DNA from: Hormiphora californensis | Lineage: Eukaryota > Ctenophora > Tentaculata > Cydippida > Pleurobrachiidae | Length of the DNA stretch: 64,000 nt | Assembly: GCA_020137815.1 (NCBI GenBank) | Contig: CM035360.1 | Location: 1,764,077-1,828,076, forward strand | Reading direction: 5' to 3' | Shown: positions 25,763 to 39,174 of the stretch, in pieces | Layout of the letters: each line of letters begins with the position of its first letter | How positions within the stretch are numbered: position 1 is the first letter of the stretch | Notes under the pieces: generated by a model | Told to the model about the DNA's origin: nothing | The model's input: the letters and a program-made list of their open reading frames with translations, nothing else | Database searches by the model: none | Position numbers and translations under genes: made by a program

Positions 25763-28700
25763 TTACAATGAGGCGATCATCTCCAGTTTGTCTATATCGT
25801 CCACATGTCGCTTCTCCATCTTAAGGAAGTATGTGGAGAGGCTAGTACCCACTACCATATGAAGTGCCAGGACACAACCAAGCAACCCCTGGGACATCCA
25901 GGCTAACGTCTGGAGAAAGGAAGGGGTTAGGAGAGATGAGGGGTTGGGAGAGAGGGAGAAGGGCTTAGGAGAGAAGATGGGAATTGGGGTTAGGAGCCAG
26001 GAAGGAGGGTATTAAGAGAGAGGAAGGATGGGGTTAGGAGCGAGGAAGGAGGGGTTAGGTGAGAGGAAGGAGGGGTTAGGAGAGAGAGAGAGGAAGGATG
26101 GGTTAGAAGACATGAAGGAGGGGGTTAGGAGAGAGGAAGGAAGGGGTTAGGAGAGAGAAAGGAAAGTTATTGTAATGCCATGATATTTCTAAGGATGGCA
26201 AACACCAAACTTGAAATAGGGACAAACAATTATTTCAAACTCTTACCATGCATGTGACCATATAATCACAAAAGTACAGCATTGTGTTATTGATCAGGGT
26301 ATAGATGGTGGTGCACTTTACAAATCGGTTATTGGTACTTCCTAACACATCCTCCATATACATGTTGAAACACTCCATTTCATTATTTGTTACACCCTCC
26401 CAGTAGTCGTACACCTAATAGGGAGAGAAAATAGTGAGATGGTGTAGTTATAGTTGTAAACTAATAGGGAGAGAAAATAGTGAGATGGTGTAGTTATAGT
26501 TGTACACCTAGTAGGGAGAGAAAATAATGGGGTGGTGTAGTTGTACACCTAGTAGGGAGAGAAAATAATGGGGTGGTGTAGTTGTACACCTAGTAGGGAG
26601 AGAAAATAATGGGGTGGTGTAGTCGTACACCTAGTAGGGAGAGAAAATAATGGAGTGATGTAGTCGTACACCTAATAGGGAGAGAAAATAATGAGATGGT
26701 GTAGTTATAGTTGTGAACCTAATAGGGAGAGAAAATAATGAGATGGTGTAGTTATAGTCGTACACCTAATAGGGAGAAAAAATAATGGGGTGATGTAGTC
26801 GTACACCTAATAGGGAGAGAAAATAATGAGATGGTGTAGTTATAGTTGTGAACCTAATAGGGAGAGAAAATAGTGAGATGGTGTAGTTATAGTTGTAAAC
26901 TAGTAGGGAGAGAAAATAGTGAGATGGTGTAGTTATAGTTGTAAACTAGTAGGGAGAGAAAATATAGTTAGGGGCGGTAGTCGTGTGACTGGGAAAAAAT
27001 TTGTGTCAAGCTAATTTCTTCACTAACGTGTCCCAATAGGTTCCCTCTAGCCCTCCTGAGTTTTTCCAAACTCGGGATGGGGTGCAACATGTTCATTTCC
27101 GGGTGGGCGTGGTACCTGTATTTTCAGCCTGAGGCCAAAACCATAAGTACCCTTAAAATAGGAGTAGACATAAAATCGAGGGCACTAAAGTAATCAGCGT
27201 CCTCGCATTAGTGGGGGTAGGTGCCGGAATTAATTCTCTATCTCATCTGGTTAATTAGATAATTGGATAATTAGGTTTGCGCATAACCGTTTTTTGGCTA
27301 TATGGCTATAGCCACTTAGGAATGGTTTAGAGACTTTTCACTGGCGCCATTTTGTAGGCAATAGCCAAGTTATGGGGGGTCGATGTCGGACTTTTAAGCT
27401 CTATCTCCAACCGTTTAGCCGTTATTTGGCTTCAAAGGTGCTCAAAAAGAGCAAAAAACGGTAAAAAGCCCGATTTTGAGCGACTTTCAAGCCACATAAC
27501 CGCTAAACGGTTGGAGATAGAGCTTAAAAGTCCGACGTCGACCCCCCATAACTTGGCTATTGCCTACAAAATGGCGCCAGTGAAAAGTCTCTAAACCATT
27601 CCTAAGTGGCTATAGCCATATAGCCAAAAAACGGTTATGCGCAAACCTAATTATCCAATTATCTAACTAACCAGATGAGATAGAGACTTAATTCCGGCAC
27701 CTACCCCCACTAATGCGAGCACGCTGATCACTTTAGTGCCCTCGATTTTATGTCTACTCCTATTTTAAGGGTACTTATGGTTTTGGCCTCAGGCTGAAAA
27801 TACAGGTACCACGCCCACCCGGAAATGAACATGTTGCACCCCATCCCGAGTTTGGAAAAACTCAGGAGGGCTAGAGGGGACCTATTGGGACACGTTAGTG
27901 TAGAAATTAGCTTGACACAAATTTTTTCCCAGTCAAGGCGATATTCGGTGTTATTACCCCTAACTAATAGGACGAAAGTTCAATACATGACTCACAGAAC
28001 CGATTTAGCAGCTATACAGTCAGACCCCGATTTACCGGGCAAAACCCTTCCTCCCTGAGCATCCCGGTAAATCGGGGTCCGATTGTACTAGGAATGAATC
28101 AGGAACATGACGATACTAAGAATCAGGAAATTACCGTTTTAATAATGTCATAGGAGAAAGTGAACTTCTCCTTATTTAGTAGGAGATTATTGGTCCATGT
28201 ATATCTGTCCATCAGCTCCATCAACTGCGTCTTACTACTCTTTGTGTTGAAGTTTGTCTCTATATCTTCTATAGCCGACACTATCTCGTCCTGAGGGGGA
28301 GATATATGTTCGAAATAAATTAGTTGCCACCTACATTCAATAAACCCAGGACAAACATGTATAACTAAGTGGTCGGCCGCTGTACCACGGTGGCTGGTCC
28401 AATTATCTTGGAGAGAGAAATTGGGGGGGGGGGGAGAGAATGATAGGGTTGGTGCTTGTCACCTACCAGCGCTGTGTTCATAGCATTGTATTTTTCCCCC
28501 CAAACTCCACAAATGTCTTCCATTTTTACTTTTTCTCCCTCAGAATCTTCGAATTCTTCAGTAAAGCGGTTCTTGCAGTAAAACTCATCACCAGTCTCAA
28601 CGTCAACCTATATACCAGGGAATTTGCAGGGACTTCAGGGGGGTGATGGCAGTGTGAGAAAAAAGAAGGGGTGTGGTGACTAAACCTCGAGAAGGGATAT

Positions 28701-29615
28701 TTGGATGTCATCCACGGAATAGTGTACTTTACCTGGGATCCGTATGGTTTGAATGCTTTACAAAATATTTTGTTGTCAATTTTCAATTGCTTATCACTGT
28801 CCGCGTCGTCGTCTGATCGTATCTCATCATAGGTGATTCTCGGTAAAAACCCGGTTTTGTACTTGAAAGGTTGTAGGGTGTTATTCAATTTGTAAAATAA
28901 TAACACGTTTATAAAATAATGCCAATGATATTAGTCAAACCTCGATTTACTGGACCGATAAATTTTCCCAAGTTTAGCATTTTGTATGAAATTAAACCTC
29001 TATTTACTTTAATTGTCTTACGACTTACGTTACTTTTCAGGCTACTATACTCAAAACCAGTAGCGTTGCTGGCGTTCCAAAACTCTAGCCACATCTTGAG
29101 GTTGTCAGGGTATACCGGGTAATCACTAAAATCATTGTTCTTGAGTAGTCTCATTTGGTCCCATGTGTAGGGTAGGTTCAGTGTCTGAAGGAGAGAGGGT
29201 GGGTTCAGGGTGATGGATGGCAACTACTCAGAGCAGTGGTGACATCTCTATTTTATTTGGTAGCTTTACTTAGAACTATTATCGACAATTATACAACTAC
29301 TGGTTACTACTGGTTACTACTGGTTACTACTGGTTACAACTACTGGTTACTGCAGTCAGAAAGGTATACACTATACCTCATTTATTTGCAGCAACTTGCT
29401 CATCTGATAATCTGGATCACTGGCGAGGCCTAGTGCCTGCCAGAGGGTCGTCTCATTCTTGCACTGCGTCCACATATCAATCAGGTCCATTTTGTAACTA
29501 TCGTTTTGGAGGACTGCCCGACCGAGGATCGAGTAGTCGACTATGACTTCATCGTCAAGTAGCTGTAAAGAGTGAGATTTGTTAGAGTAACCAGCCATGG
29601 TAACAACTATGCAGC

Positions 29616-29655
<40 letters not shown>

Positions 29656-29795
29656 GCAGCTAACTGAATGACACTCATGCCTAGTTAGGTGGCTGGTATA
29701 CCCAGAGTGAGAGAGAGATTTTTGGTTTTGGTTTGAAAATATAAAGTTGAACTCAAACAATAAAATAGACCAATCTATAAAAATAGTTTTTGAGT

Positions 29796-29835
<40 letters not shown>

Positions 29836-30149
29836 TAGTAACCCATGGTACAGTCACTATACAATAAACTACATTATAGTTCGGACGATTATAAGAGGAT
29901 GGGTTAATTAATTAATTGATACCTACTTGAAACATTTTGTTTCCATCTACATCTTTGTAATCAAAGCAGATAAGAGAGAAGATGGTTCCGGGAACGAAGA
30001 ATAGAGTTGCCATGTAAAGGTTGATAATGGCCATCATTGCCGCCCAGTAGGATGATATCTTGATCATCTGGCCACCCAGGTTGGAACCAGACGATCTAGA
30101 TAGGGGGGGGGGTGTTATTAGGACCCTCAGAGGTTAGATACTCGTCTCG

Positions 30150-30218
<69 letters not shown>

Positions 30219-33200
30219 CAACTAACCGAAGGTGGGGTGCTACAGGTGTAAGATTGCAGTATCCAATACACACTCCTGCCACCGCTAGGCATGCTGATAC
30301 CATACAGAATGTAACAACCACAATAGTTCCCAAATTCCTGAACACAGACGGTTTGTTATATGATTCGACAAGGGAATCAGCGTGGATTCATTGATGATAT
30401 CCTTTGCTTATCAACCCGTGCCATCACGATAGGATAGATGATTAGAAAACTAATATATTTCTCGGTGATACTGAATCCTGTAGAATGATAAGTCCCAAGT
30501 CCCAGGACAACTCTGATATGTCGACTGCCAATGCTCTGACATGTCGTATACTAACCGGTATGAATCAAATTTACTGGCATCACTCCCATCCGATATGCTC
30601 TTTAGGATGGCCTCTTTGAGGGTTGTGAACATGGTATCAGTATCATTCAGAACCTCCTCTATCACCTGTATTGATTTAATTTGATAAGAGCGGTTGCCGT
30701 GGTGATTGTAACATTGATTTAATTTGGTAAGAGCGGTTGCCATGGTGATTGTAACATTGATTTAATTTGGTAAGAGCGGTTGCCATGGTGATTGTAACAT
30801 TGATTTAATTTGATAAGAGTGGTTGCCATGGTGATTGTAACATTGATTTAATTTGATGAGACCGGCTGCCGTGGGCGTGAACCCCTGTTGGGGACCCTAT
30901 GCACAGGGCCAATCACTTAGTGATACCAGCACCGCTACGCTAGTGAGGGCTGTGAGTTCCTATCACCTGTATATATTATGCTGTTTTAATTTATTATAGG
31001 TTCTAATTCCGTTCTTTACATTTGAGAGAGGATCAAACAAGTTTTAATTACACGTTGACAGATCCATTGATCCATTTTAAGAATTCAAGCAGGCAGAATA
31101 TGAGTATTATCATGAATTTTAGATTTAATCATGCTGCACTGGCAAGCATAAAGTTGGCCATTCCCCTCATTATCTAATAGATCTTCCCCCGAGCATCCCG
31201 GTAAATCGGGGTCCGAGTACTGTATTTGTCATGAATGTAACAATCTTATAGATCTGCAGATTGCAGTTCTAACCTCAAATTGAGCGTTCATCTCCTTCTG
31301 CGCCTCGCTAAGGGAAAAGTATGCCACATCACGAGGGGCTTCCGATGCGATCCAAACTGTGAAGTCCCTTGTTCCACCATCCTCCCCGTATAACTGAGAG
31401 AAATGGCGCTGTTAGTTATAGGGAGTCACAATGGGGCTGTCATTTGAACGATGAAATAAAATAGTTAAGCAAATGAAATGAAAACACCCAATTACGAATT
31501 AGATGAAATGTCACATAAAACTTTCTGTATCCTGCAGCTCGTTTACCTCCTTTGCGACCTCTGTGCATGTTTTATAGAAGAAATCAGTTGAACCGTTTTT
31601 AGCGAGAGCAGTTGTCGTGTCGTTAGCACAGAATGGAGCTGTGCAGTATTCCCAGGAGTCGGGGTTGTCAACTGCAGTAAAGCACCTAAATCATGAGGGG
31701 GTTTTAACTTTCATTTGAATGGGAGCTAAATAAAAGAAGGACTAACTATAGCATAGTGTATAGGCAACAACTGGGACTTTAAAGTTCTCATCCAGACGCG
31801 TCCCAATTGGGACGCGTCTGGATGAGAACATTCAACAACCAAATGGCAAATGTTCTAAAAGACCAACCGCTCAAGACTATGTTCTAAAAGACCTACCACG
31901 CTCGACTTCGGACATCTTCCTCTTCGGTGATACCATAAACACCAAGAGTGGGGGATGGGTTCCGGCAGAAGGCGTGTTTGAAATTGTTATTTCGATTATC
32001 AAGGTAGTATAGTCCGGAGTAGCCCTGTGTAAGGGCCCAGAAATCATATTTCTTGCCATCACCCTTGGGGGACCTGCAAGATATATATTCGATTGGAATG
32101 TACGGTATGAGTTTGGTTACGAAATAACTCCTCGCGACCTTCACGCACTGGCAAGGGAGGGGTAACTTCGTAATGAGGATCGGATTATCTATTATCTAAG
32201 TAACTAATTAATTAAGGTAATTAACTTACGGGACCTCACTCCACTTCACACACGGTGCTCCAGAGACAGTTTGGGTCCAGTTACCCCTGAACAAACTCTG
32301 GTTACCTGTATCCTGTACCTTCCCGTCTTCATCAAGCACCTAAACAAGTAGATGAAATGACAGGAATTATAGGAGAATACAATATTAGATGAGCTTGTGG
32401 TATGAATATAATATATTATAAGCATTAAATATTGCCAGTCTGATTATAAGCTTTACTTTATAGGTCCTTCTATTATACCTCTCCGGGTCCACACAAAGTA
32501 TAATCAGAGTTGTTTGTTGTCTTGTCAGTTTGGTCCAACTCATACTGTATGTTAGTACAGCAGACACCCCAATATATCATAGTGCCCGAGTCAGACAACA
32601 CACATCCTGAAGGGTTGGAGTTTTTAGCAACATTGTTGCTAAGCAGCTACATGATATGATGATATGACGAGTTAATATTAATCCTGAAACGCTTATACAA
32701 ATACCACTGGAATTTGAGTGTGATACAACTCAAGTTGATATTTGGAGTGGTACATTTTATTTTACAACTCGTGTTGATTTGAAGCTGCAAACTAACCATC
32801 TCGTGCACTACAATCAGCTGTGACGTTTTTAGAGCCAGCAGGGGCTGTATTGTTGGTCTCCATTGCTTCGATCTCATCCACTGTCAGGTCCTTCTGAGAG
32901 AGCATCACTCCAGTCGTCTTGTCCAACAGAGTACAGGTCGCCCTGTATGAACGATACAACTGAACATGTTACAACTGAAAACTACACGGAGTACTGAAGG
33001 AGATGAGTGAACAACTGAACTCACGTGTATGTGGGATTTACACTGAAGAACTCAGAAGCCTTTGTTTTCACCAAACTGGTATTGTGGAAGTAAATGCCAT
33101 TCTTATATGCCTGAAAGGAAGGAACATTAACATTGTTAGTACATTGTTAGTACATAGTGGGAACTATCCAAGTTATCCAGCAGCTTTACATTTGGGAGCC

Positions 33201-36200
33201 AATATATCTCCCAGTTTCTATAATCTCCTTTATCTTAATTCTTACCGCGTCCGAAGTAGCGCCCACTGCACCATTAGCGGAAATGTTCACCACATCATTA
33301 TATGCACTGTAAATATCATCAACGTACATCTGGGGGTGTTGCTATGGTTACAAGTCACTATGGTAACACGTCACTTTGGTAACAAGTCACTTTGGTTGCA
33401 AGTCAAGGTGATGTGGTCTCAAACGAAGGTTGCAGTACTGGGATACAATTGTATTACACATTCCCCCCGTATTACTCTGTACCTTATCAATGTCAACTGT
33501 TTTAAGCAAATCTGGATCAATATCCTTGTCATCATCGCATTTCCCATCATTCTGAAACATGTTATTGATCGTTATCATAAGATATATGATAAACTCATAG
33601 GGGGGGGGGGGATCACAGCAGTCAGAGACGAGAAATCCCCTTTGACGTGCTCTAAATATTGAACATATAATTTTGCTAACTCCGAGTTTGTAACAATCTA
33701 ATAACAGATAACTTACAGCTGTGCACCAAGTTTTAATTATAGTAACACAATCAGATGCGTTGGTTATCTGGTCTATCAGGGTTGTAAGTGTTTTATTGTT
33801 ACTGTCCAATAATCCCTTCAACTTGGTGAACAACTTCAACTGGATCTCACCGATATCTGTAGGGAATAATAATTATAACTGGAGTAACAGAACCTACTGT
33901 AGCATGTTTGCAACCTATTCTCGATCCGTATGTGAGATCGATCTCAGTCGCGCGCGACGTCGATTTCACTCAGGTGTCCATATATCACCAAAACCTACTG
34001 TAGCCTGTTTGCAAGGTAGAGATGTAGGGAGAGAAAGATAGAGAGAGAGACATAGAAAGACAAAAAGGTTGATTGTAACCTACTGTAAGCAAGGTAAAGA
34101 GATTGATTGTAGTTATCGGTAACGTTGGCATCGATCTCGTTATAGACATGGCCCGAGGCATCGTTAACACTTTCATTGAGCCGTTTACTGAGTGTATCGA
34201 TAAAGATATCCCTGTAGTTGTCCAGAAACATGGTGGTGAATTGCTGAAATTTTAAATAGATTTATTAGTTCTTGGTACATTATTAAAATTACTCGGAAGA
34301 TATACGCATTATGACATCTTTGTAGCTGCATATATTATCAGGGACACGGCATTTACTATTTAGATATGGACAGACTGCTCAGTTGACATTTGACACACTG
34401 ATAACACTCATTGAGACATCTTGGATGTTGAACAGCCCCCTTCCTCTCCGGCCTAAGGACAGATCATTGAACCATGATCGTAGATGGTCTAATACCACCC
34501 CATCCCTCCACTTACCCTCCATCCCCTTCACTTACCCTCCCTCCCCTTGCCCTCCCTCCACTTACCCTCCCCCTCCCTCCACTTACCAACTCTCCCCTTC
34601 ACTTACCGCCTCAGCATCTTTAGTAAAGTTGTGTGCCTTGTCCACAATCCACTTTATCTGGTTAGAGGCTTCCACAACGTTGTTAGTAATGTGAATATTC
34701 GCCACCCACGCTATGAGACATCCCATCCTGAGATGAGGGTTAGTTTGGTGTTTTCAATTAATTTTTTGTTGTTTTAAAAATGTTTCTCGGGATGCGAGAT
34801 GAAGGTAGACTTTAGACTTTAGTAGGAAGAAGAGGAAAGAAGGGTAAAACTTGCAAGATATATGTTAAGAGGGATATCTAACAAACTAAACGCGTTAAAA
34901 CATGTTACTAACATGACGAATACGGTAAAGGTACAGATAAGGAATGTAAGAATGAATCTTGTCGGTCCTTCACTGTCCGCTATCCTCTGCTCCTTCACTT
35001 CCTCGATGTTACCTGCACAGGGGTTTTTAATTCAAATCATTAGTCATTAGTTGATATAGTGGTTGATTGTTATGGAGACAGAGCAAAGTTACTAAAGCCT
35101 ACCGCTATACTACTACGAAGACCGGGACTCACAGAGGAGGAATTTCGTTTCCAAACCCATCGTATAATATGGTATTTTCTACATTGTAGTAGAATCTACA
35201 AGATGCCCCCTCCTCCTCCCAACCCTCTTACCCGTTAGTTTCATGGACCAGAAGATGATATACGCAATGAGAATGATGGTGGCAACTACCACTGCAACGG
35301 TTACAATGGCTACGTACGCCAGCTGGTACTCCATGATATCCAGGTACTTGGTTGTGGTGTTTAGTGGTGACGTATCCACGGCCAACTGGACAGTCTCTGG
35401 GAATGGGAATCAGTTTTTATATTGCACTAATTAGTAAACTGTATGAGAGTGAGGTACAAATTAACTCTAACGCGAACGGTGGGCATAAAGGTGTAGAAAC
35501 CTCTTCATAGCGAATAATTTATATTTCGAAGAGCTGATAGTCAAAATTAATCGAATTTTACAAAGAAAACTAAAACAATATACATATTAACATGTACTAC
35601 AACTGTTTACTGTGAACATGGGACTTGTCACCCAAAATATGTGTATTTACAGCACTCGACTCATACAGTTCACGGTCATCCTCAATAAATAGTTTTACGT
35701 TGTAGTTGATGTAACTTACTAACTTACCAAAGAGTGTCTTTCTCTTCAAAGCGGTAAGGAAGCTATCACCGATACTTTTTACTGCTTTCAGCTGTCCAAC
35801 ATTGTAAACAGTTCCTGCAGTGTCCGAGATCTCGGGCATCTCCTTATACACAGACAGCTCTTTGGCACACGTTTCGTAATTGTAGCTCTTTGATGCACTA
35901 AAATGTAGTGGGTTAGTGAGTGTAGAGGAAGCTTTTTATCGGAATTGTGCGAGAAAATTGTTGCTTTTTGTACCTGAATTGGATCCGAAGGAGGCGGCGA
36001 GCTACCATAAGTTTCTGAAAAGGCTTCTGAAAAAAATTAATAAATTGTGCTTAAATGAATAAAAAAGCTTTCATGAATCAGAATTGATATTGAGGAAAAA
36101 TGGGGAATAATGCCACAACGGAAATTGGAAATTTAGTCATCTCACTTGGGCCATACGCTCCAATCATCCAATTTTTCAGAGTCAAAGGGGAAGATCTGCC

Positions 36201-36288
36201 GCTTTGCACGGGGTAAATTCCTGAGGTCCCACCATGCCACACAGCCAGCGAGGAGGGAGGCGAGGATTAGGCAACTGGAGAGTCGCAT
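25763..36288 (-). CDS. Prominin-family protein with a kringle domain in its first extracellular loop
   Basis: Prominins are five-pass glycoproteins of plasma-membrane protrusions that bind cholesterol. Twenty-seven exons with consistent phases: 36157-36288, 35974-36026, 35728-35897, 35232-35396, 34883-35012, 34607-34727, 34084-34243, 33717-33856, 33483-33551, 33246-33329, 33025-33110, 32797-32942, 32479-32606, 32230-32339, 31897-32073, 31547-31685, 31274-31393, 30556-30665, 30227-30337, 29927-30095, 29377-29562, 29029-29184, 28733-28861, 28467-28607, 28135-28290, 26247-26414, 25763-25909: 1200 residues, against about 865 in vertebrates. Signal peptide 1-18; membrane spans near 100-124, 149-175, 749-772, 797-820, 1154-1180. 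Prominin marks are WVAN after TM2, SKFDSY before TM3, FSLICFDY after TM4 and KMEKRHVDDIDKLEMI after TM5. Residues about 525-643 form a kringle. The last codon TAA overlaps a good donor, so a further exon is possible. Confidence 0.93.
25912..26160. repeat. Minisatellite at the acceptor of the last prominin exon
   Basis: Repeats of aggaaggggttaggagag with variants. It starts at the acceptor of exon 25763-25909, and on the gene strand it is a long pyrimidine-rich array ending in CTCCAG. Confidence 0.85.
26404..26965. repeat. Minisatellite covering the acceptor of prominin exon 26
   Basis: About twelve units of 40-50 bp (gtagtcgtacacctaatagg plus gagagaaaataatggggtg). On the gene strand each unit contains CCTATTAG followed by GTGTACGACTAC, the acceptor and the first 12 bases of exon 26247-26414. 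Confidence 0.92.
26987..27934. mobile_element. 948-bp foldback element in prominin intron
   Basis: Arms of about 450 bp pair from gactgggaaaaaatttgtgt to its complement, around a loop near 27440-27480. Weaker pairing (TTAGGGG/CCCCTAA) extends just outside. It sits in the intron before exon 26. Confidence 0.88.
28017..28085. mobile_element. Pogo/Tigger-like MITE, TA duplication
   Basis: Bounded by CAGTCAGACCCCGATTTACC and its near complement (ggtaaatcggggtccgattg), with TA on both sides. One of several related copies in the window (31180-31215 fragment, 42590-42690 degenerate, 45238-45318, 48767-48938). Confidence 0.85.
29617..29653. repeat. Poly-G run in prominin intron
   Basis: About 37 consecutive G on the plus strand (C on the gene strand), upstream of exon 29377-29562. 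Confidence 0.95.
30150..30217. repeat. CT microsatellite in prominin intron
   Basis: CT repeats with one ACTCTC interruption, just upstream on the plus strand of exon 30227-30337. Confidence 0.95.
30666..30865. repeat. Minisatellite at the acceptor of prominin exon 18
   Basis: Four to five copies of a ~43-bp unit (attgatttaatttggtaaga plus gcggttgccatggtgattgtaac). It abuts the acceptor of exon 30556-30665. Confidence 0.9.
31547..32606 (-). other. Kringle domain exons within the prominin gene
   Basis: Four exons (32479-32606, 32230-32339, 31897-32073, 31547-31685) encode the six kringle cysteines in order: TLCGPGE, then LFRGNWTQTVSGAPCVKW, then AFCRNP, then AWCFT, WEYC and APFC. The Y/F-R-G...T.SG..C.KW, CRNP and WEYC signatures are all present. 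Loops between them are longer than usual (about 119 residues against 80). Phases 1-0-2-2-0 fit the prominin exons on both sides, so this is the same reading frame and not a separate gene. Confidence 0.9.
31783..31831. repeat. Perfect palindrome in prominin intron
   Basis: A ~46-bp inverted repeat with no loop, centred on CCCAATTGGG between exons 31547-31685 and 31897-32073. Confidence 0.9.
34500..34610. repeat. Tandem array of splice-donor motifs after prominin exon 6
   Basis: On the gene strand, GTAAGTG followed by GAGGG-type sequence recurs about five times, starting from the genuine donor of exon 34607-34727. Confidence 0.85.
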
Positions 36289-36866
36289 GTTGTGGAGTTT
36301 CTATTTCATGGTGCCTATTACAATTTGGTATCGTTAGTTAACATTTCTGTAAGTACATTATATATAATATATCAAATTCATGATAATGGACTTAGAAGAA
36401 CATTTGTGAAAATTCTCAAAAATGTAAATGGTTTGGGTAAGAGGTCCCCTCTCTTTTTGGGAAGGGGGTAAGAGAGAATGAGTGAAAAGTTCTCTCCTTC
36501 ACTCGCCCCCATCGCGAACTACTAGACGAAGCACGCACGATATCGTGAGAGATAAGGACAGCAAAGGAGGGAGAGAAAAGAGGGGATATCATACCCAAGT
36601 TATTAGCTTGATTGTTCTAGTGGTCGTTAGCCGACCTCGATTCAGACGATAATTTGAACACACGTCATGGCCATATAGTTGTTTTCTAGAAAGGGAGTCC
36701 AGCTGTGTGAATGTTTGGTGCTATTTTCGGGTCACCTCCCTAGTCCCAAAGAATACGTAAACGCTAAACGCTTAAATATATATAAATCAGACAGATCCTT
36801 GTGTTGAAGACTTTATAAGGAGAAACCCATCCAGATAAGCAAATAGTTGTTTGTGTACAATTTGAT
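36289..36866. promoter_or_regulatory. Shared divergent intergenic region
   Basis: The 578 bp between the divergent start codons of prominin (minus) and the secreted protein copy A (plus). Both promoters and 5' UTRs must lie here unless non-coding first exons were missed. No specific element is claimed. Confidence 0.4.
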
Positions 36867-37735
36867 ATGAAGGTTATATCTCTGTTGTTTTGGTTTGCTG
36901 GGTCAGCTGTCTGTGATGGTGAGTCATATGGCATGGAACCATGCCATGAAACTCTTCAAAGAAATAAAATAAATTGTCTTCGTTCAAAGTGAACATCTTT
37001 TAAAGATTCTTTTTCACAGATTTTCTGGACACGATACAGTTCAGTGACTGGATGGAGAAGCCAGCAGATCAGAGCACCCAACTGACAGCATGGGTTCAGG
37101 ACAAGGTGTTTCAAATTGAAACAAACAAAGCAGTTGATAGCGACGGTATAAGGTGAAATTGTAAACTATAAAATATTATTTTTTAAAACCTCTGACAAGT
37201 GATTTACTGTCTGGAATCAAATGGGGTATGGTGCCGAAATAAAGGTGATTTATGAGTTTTTTCAGTTTTTCATTCTTCTGCAGGTGGAAGATTAAAAATG
37301 TTAGCAGTGGCGGAAACAAATATTTCATTGTCAGTTCTGATAAAATAGACAGTAAATATTGTGACGCTCACAGTTTATACGGGTCTGAAGAATTCCTCGG
37401 CAGTGCTGGTCAAATCAGTTTTCTCAAAAGTATGTCTCCAATATTTTATCTCTTTATGTTTGCTATTTTCTAGCTACCATTTCTTCCAGAAAACCATTAT
37501 AAGTCCTTTTCTAGCTAACTTATAATTTCATGTTTTCTAGATGCCTCAACTCTAAGAATCTGGTTTAATGGAGTCCTGCAAGTTACCTGGACCTTTACTT
37601 CAAATGGCAAGGGGATGTGTGGTTTGATACCTGAACTGCTGGGGTTCACATTTCGAAGTAATTCAGGGGGCAACGATACGATAACAGACCGTTACAGATA
37701 TGAGATAGGGAGGACTGAATTTGAGGGAAAAACCG
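36867..37735 (+). CDS. Unrecognised small secreted protein, copy A
   Basis: Not assigned to a named family. Exons 36867-36918, 37020-37152, 37284-37429, 37541-37735 have GT-AG borders and phases 1, 2, 1, 1, giving about 175 residues before a further, unidentified last exon. A signal peptide (MKVISLLFWFAGSAVC) is followed by DFLDTIQFSDWMEKPADQST, then a beta-rich segment with STLRIWFNGVLQVTW and LLGFTFRSNSGGND. Copies B and C share all of this. The LRIWFNG...LLGF pattern faintly recalls farnesoic-acid-methyltransferase-like/DM9-type beta sandwiches, but this is only a guess. In copy A the third exon is more diverged than in B and C. Confidence 0.8.
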
Positions 37736-37996
37736 GTATGAAGTTTCGAACTGTTTTCTTTTTTATTCTTCTGAGTCTCTTTTCGGCAGGGAAAAATTAT
37801 GCAATTTATTTATTAGGTTTTAACATAGATATAATGCACTTACAATTATAATATGTACATTGTACAGACAAGAAAAGCAGTATTTCATGCCATGAAGTTC
37901 ATGGTGTTATGAATATGCATAGGGAGGATGGGTGAAAACCAAAAATAGACTTGTTTTGTTCAAACCCATTTCATTAATTTTGAAAGTCGGGTTTAG

Positions 37997-38400
<404 letters not shown>

Positions 38401-38612
38401 AAAGCGTTCTGAAGGTGAATAGGAGGGAGAAGAAAAAAGAAGGAGAGGAATGAAGTACAAGAAGAAAAAGAAAAAAAAAGAAAAGAGAAGAGAAGAAAAA
38501 AAAGAGAGTGAGAGAATACCCAAATAATCAATAGAAGCGCCAAAACACACACACTCTATCTAGCGATCTCTCTAGCCCTCTCCTATCTCTCTATCTCTCT
38601 CTATCTCTCTTA

Positions 38613-38681
<69 letters not shown>

Positions 38682-38988
38682 CGAGTAACCGACCATTGGT
38701 AATCGGCGGTTAGAGAGGGAAGGGCGGTTGATTTGTACTATATTTTTGGAATAAATCTCTCCCTCCTATTCACCTTCAGAACGCTACGAAGTTTCTTTTC
38801 AACGGGTTTCGGCTCCTCTCCGCTGTTTTAGGAGGGATGGGTTGAGATTGGTTGATGATTTATTTTCGGGTCTGGGGCCTTCCCACACATAGTATGGAAT
38901 TCAATTCAGGTGACCTACAACTATGGCTCATGCAACTATGGCTCATAGAATCTATGAGCCATAGATGCATGCAACTATGGCTCATAGA

Positions 38989-39174
38989 TTTAAACCCGCA
39001 CACACCAGCGGCCGTTAAAATTTCTCTCCCCCATTCAAAAAGTAACGATCTCACGCGCGATTTTGACGGTGTGTTAAAATTTTGTCATTCAACGCGACCG
39101 TCAAAATCGTGCGTGAGATTGTTACTTTTAGAATGGGGAGAGAAATTTTAACGGCCGCTGGTGTGTGCGGGTTA
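38989..39174. mobile_element. Foldback element
   Basis: Arms from aacccgcacacaccagcggc to its complement, with inner pairing at tctcacgcgcgattttgacg. Preceded at 38922-38985 by repeats of the ctatggctcatag motif found again at 45.7 kb. Confidence 0.85.
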
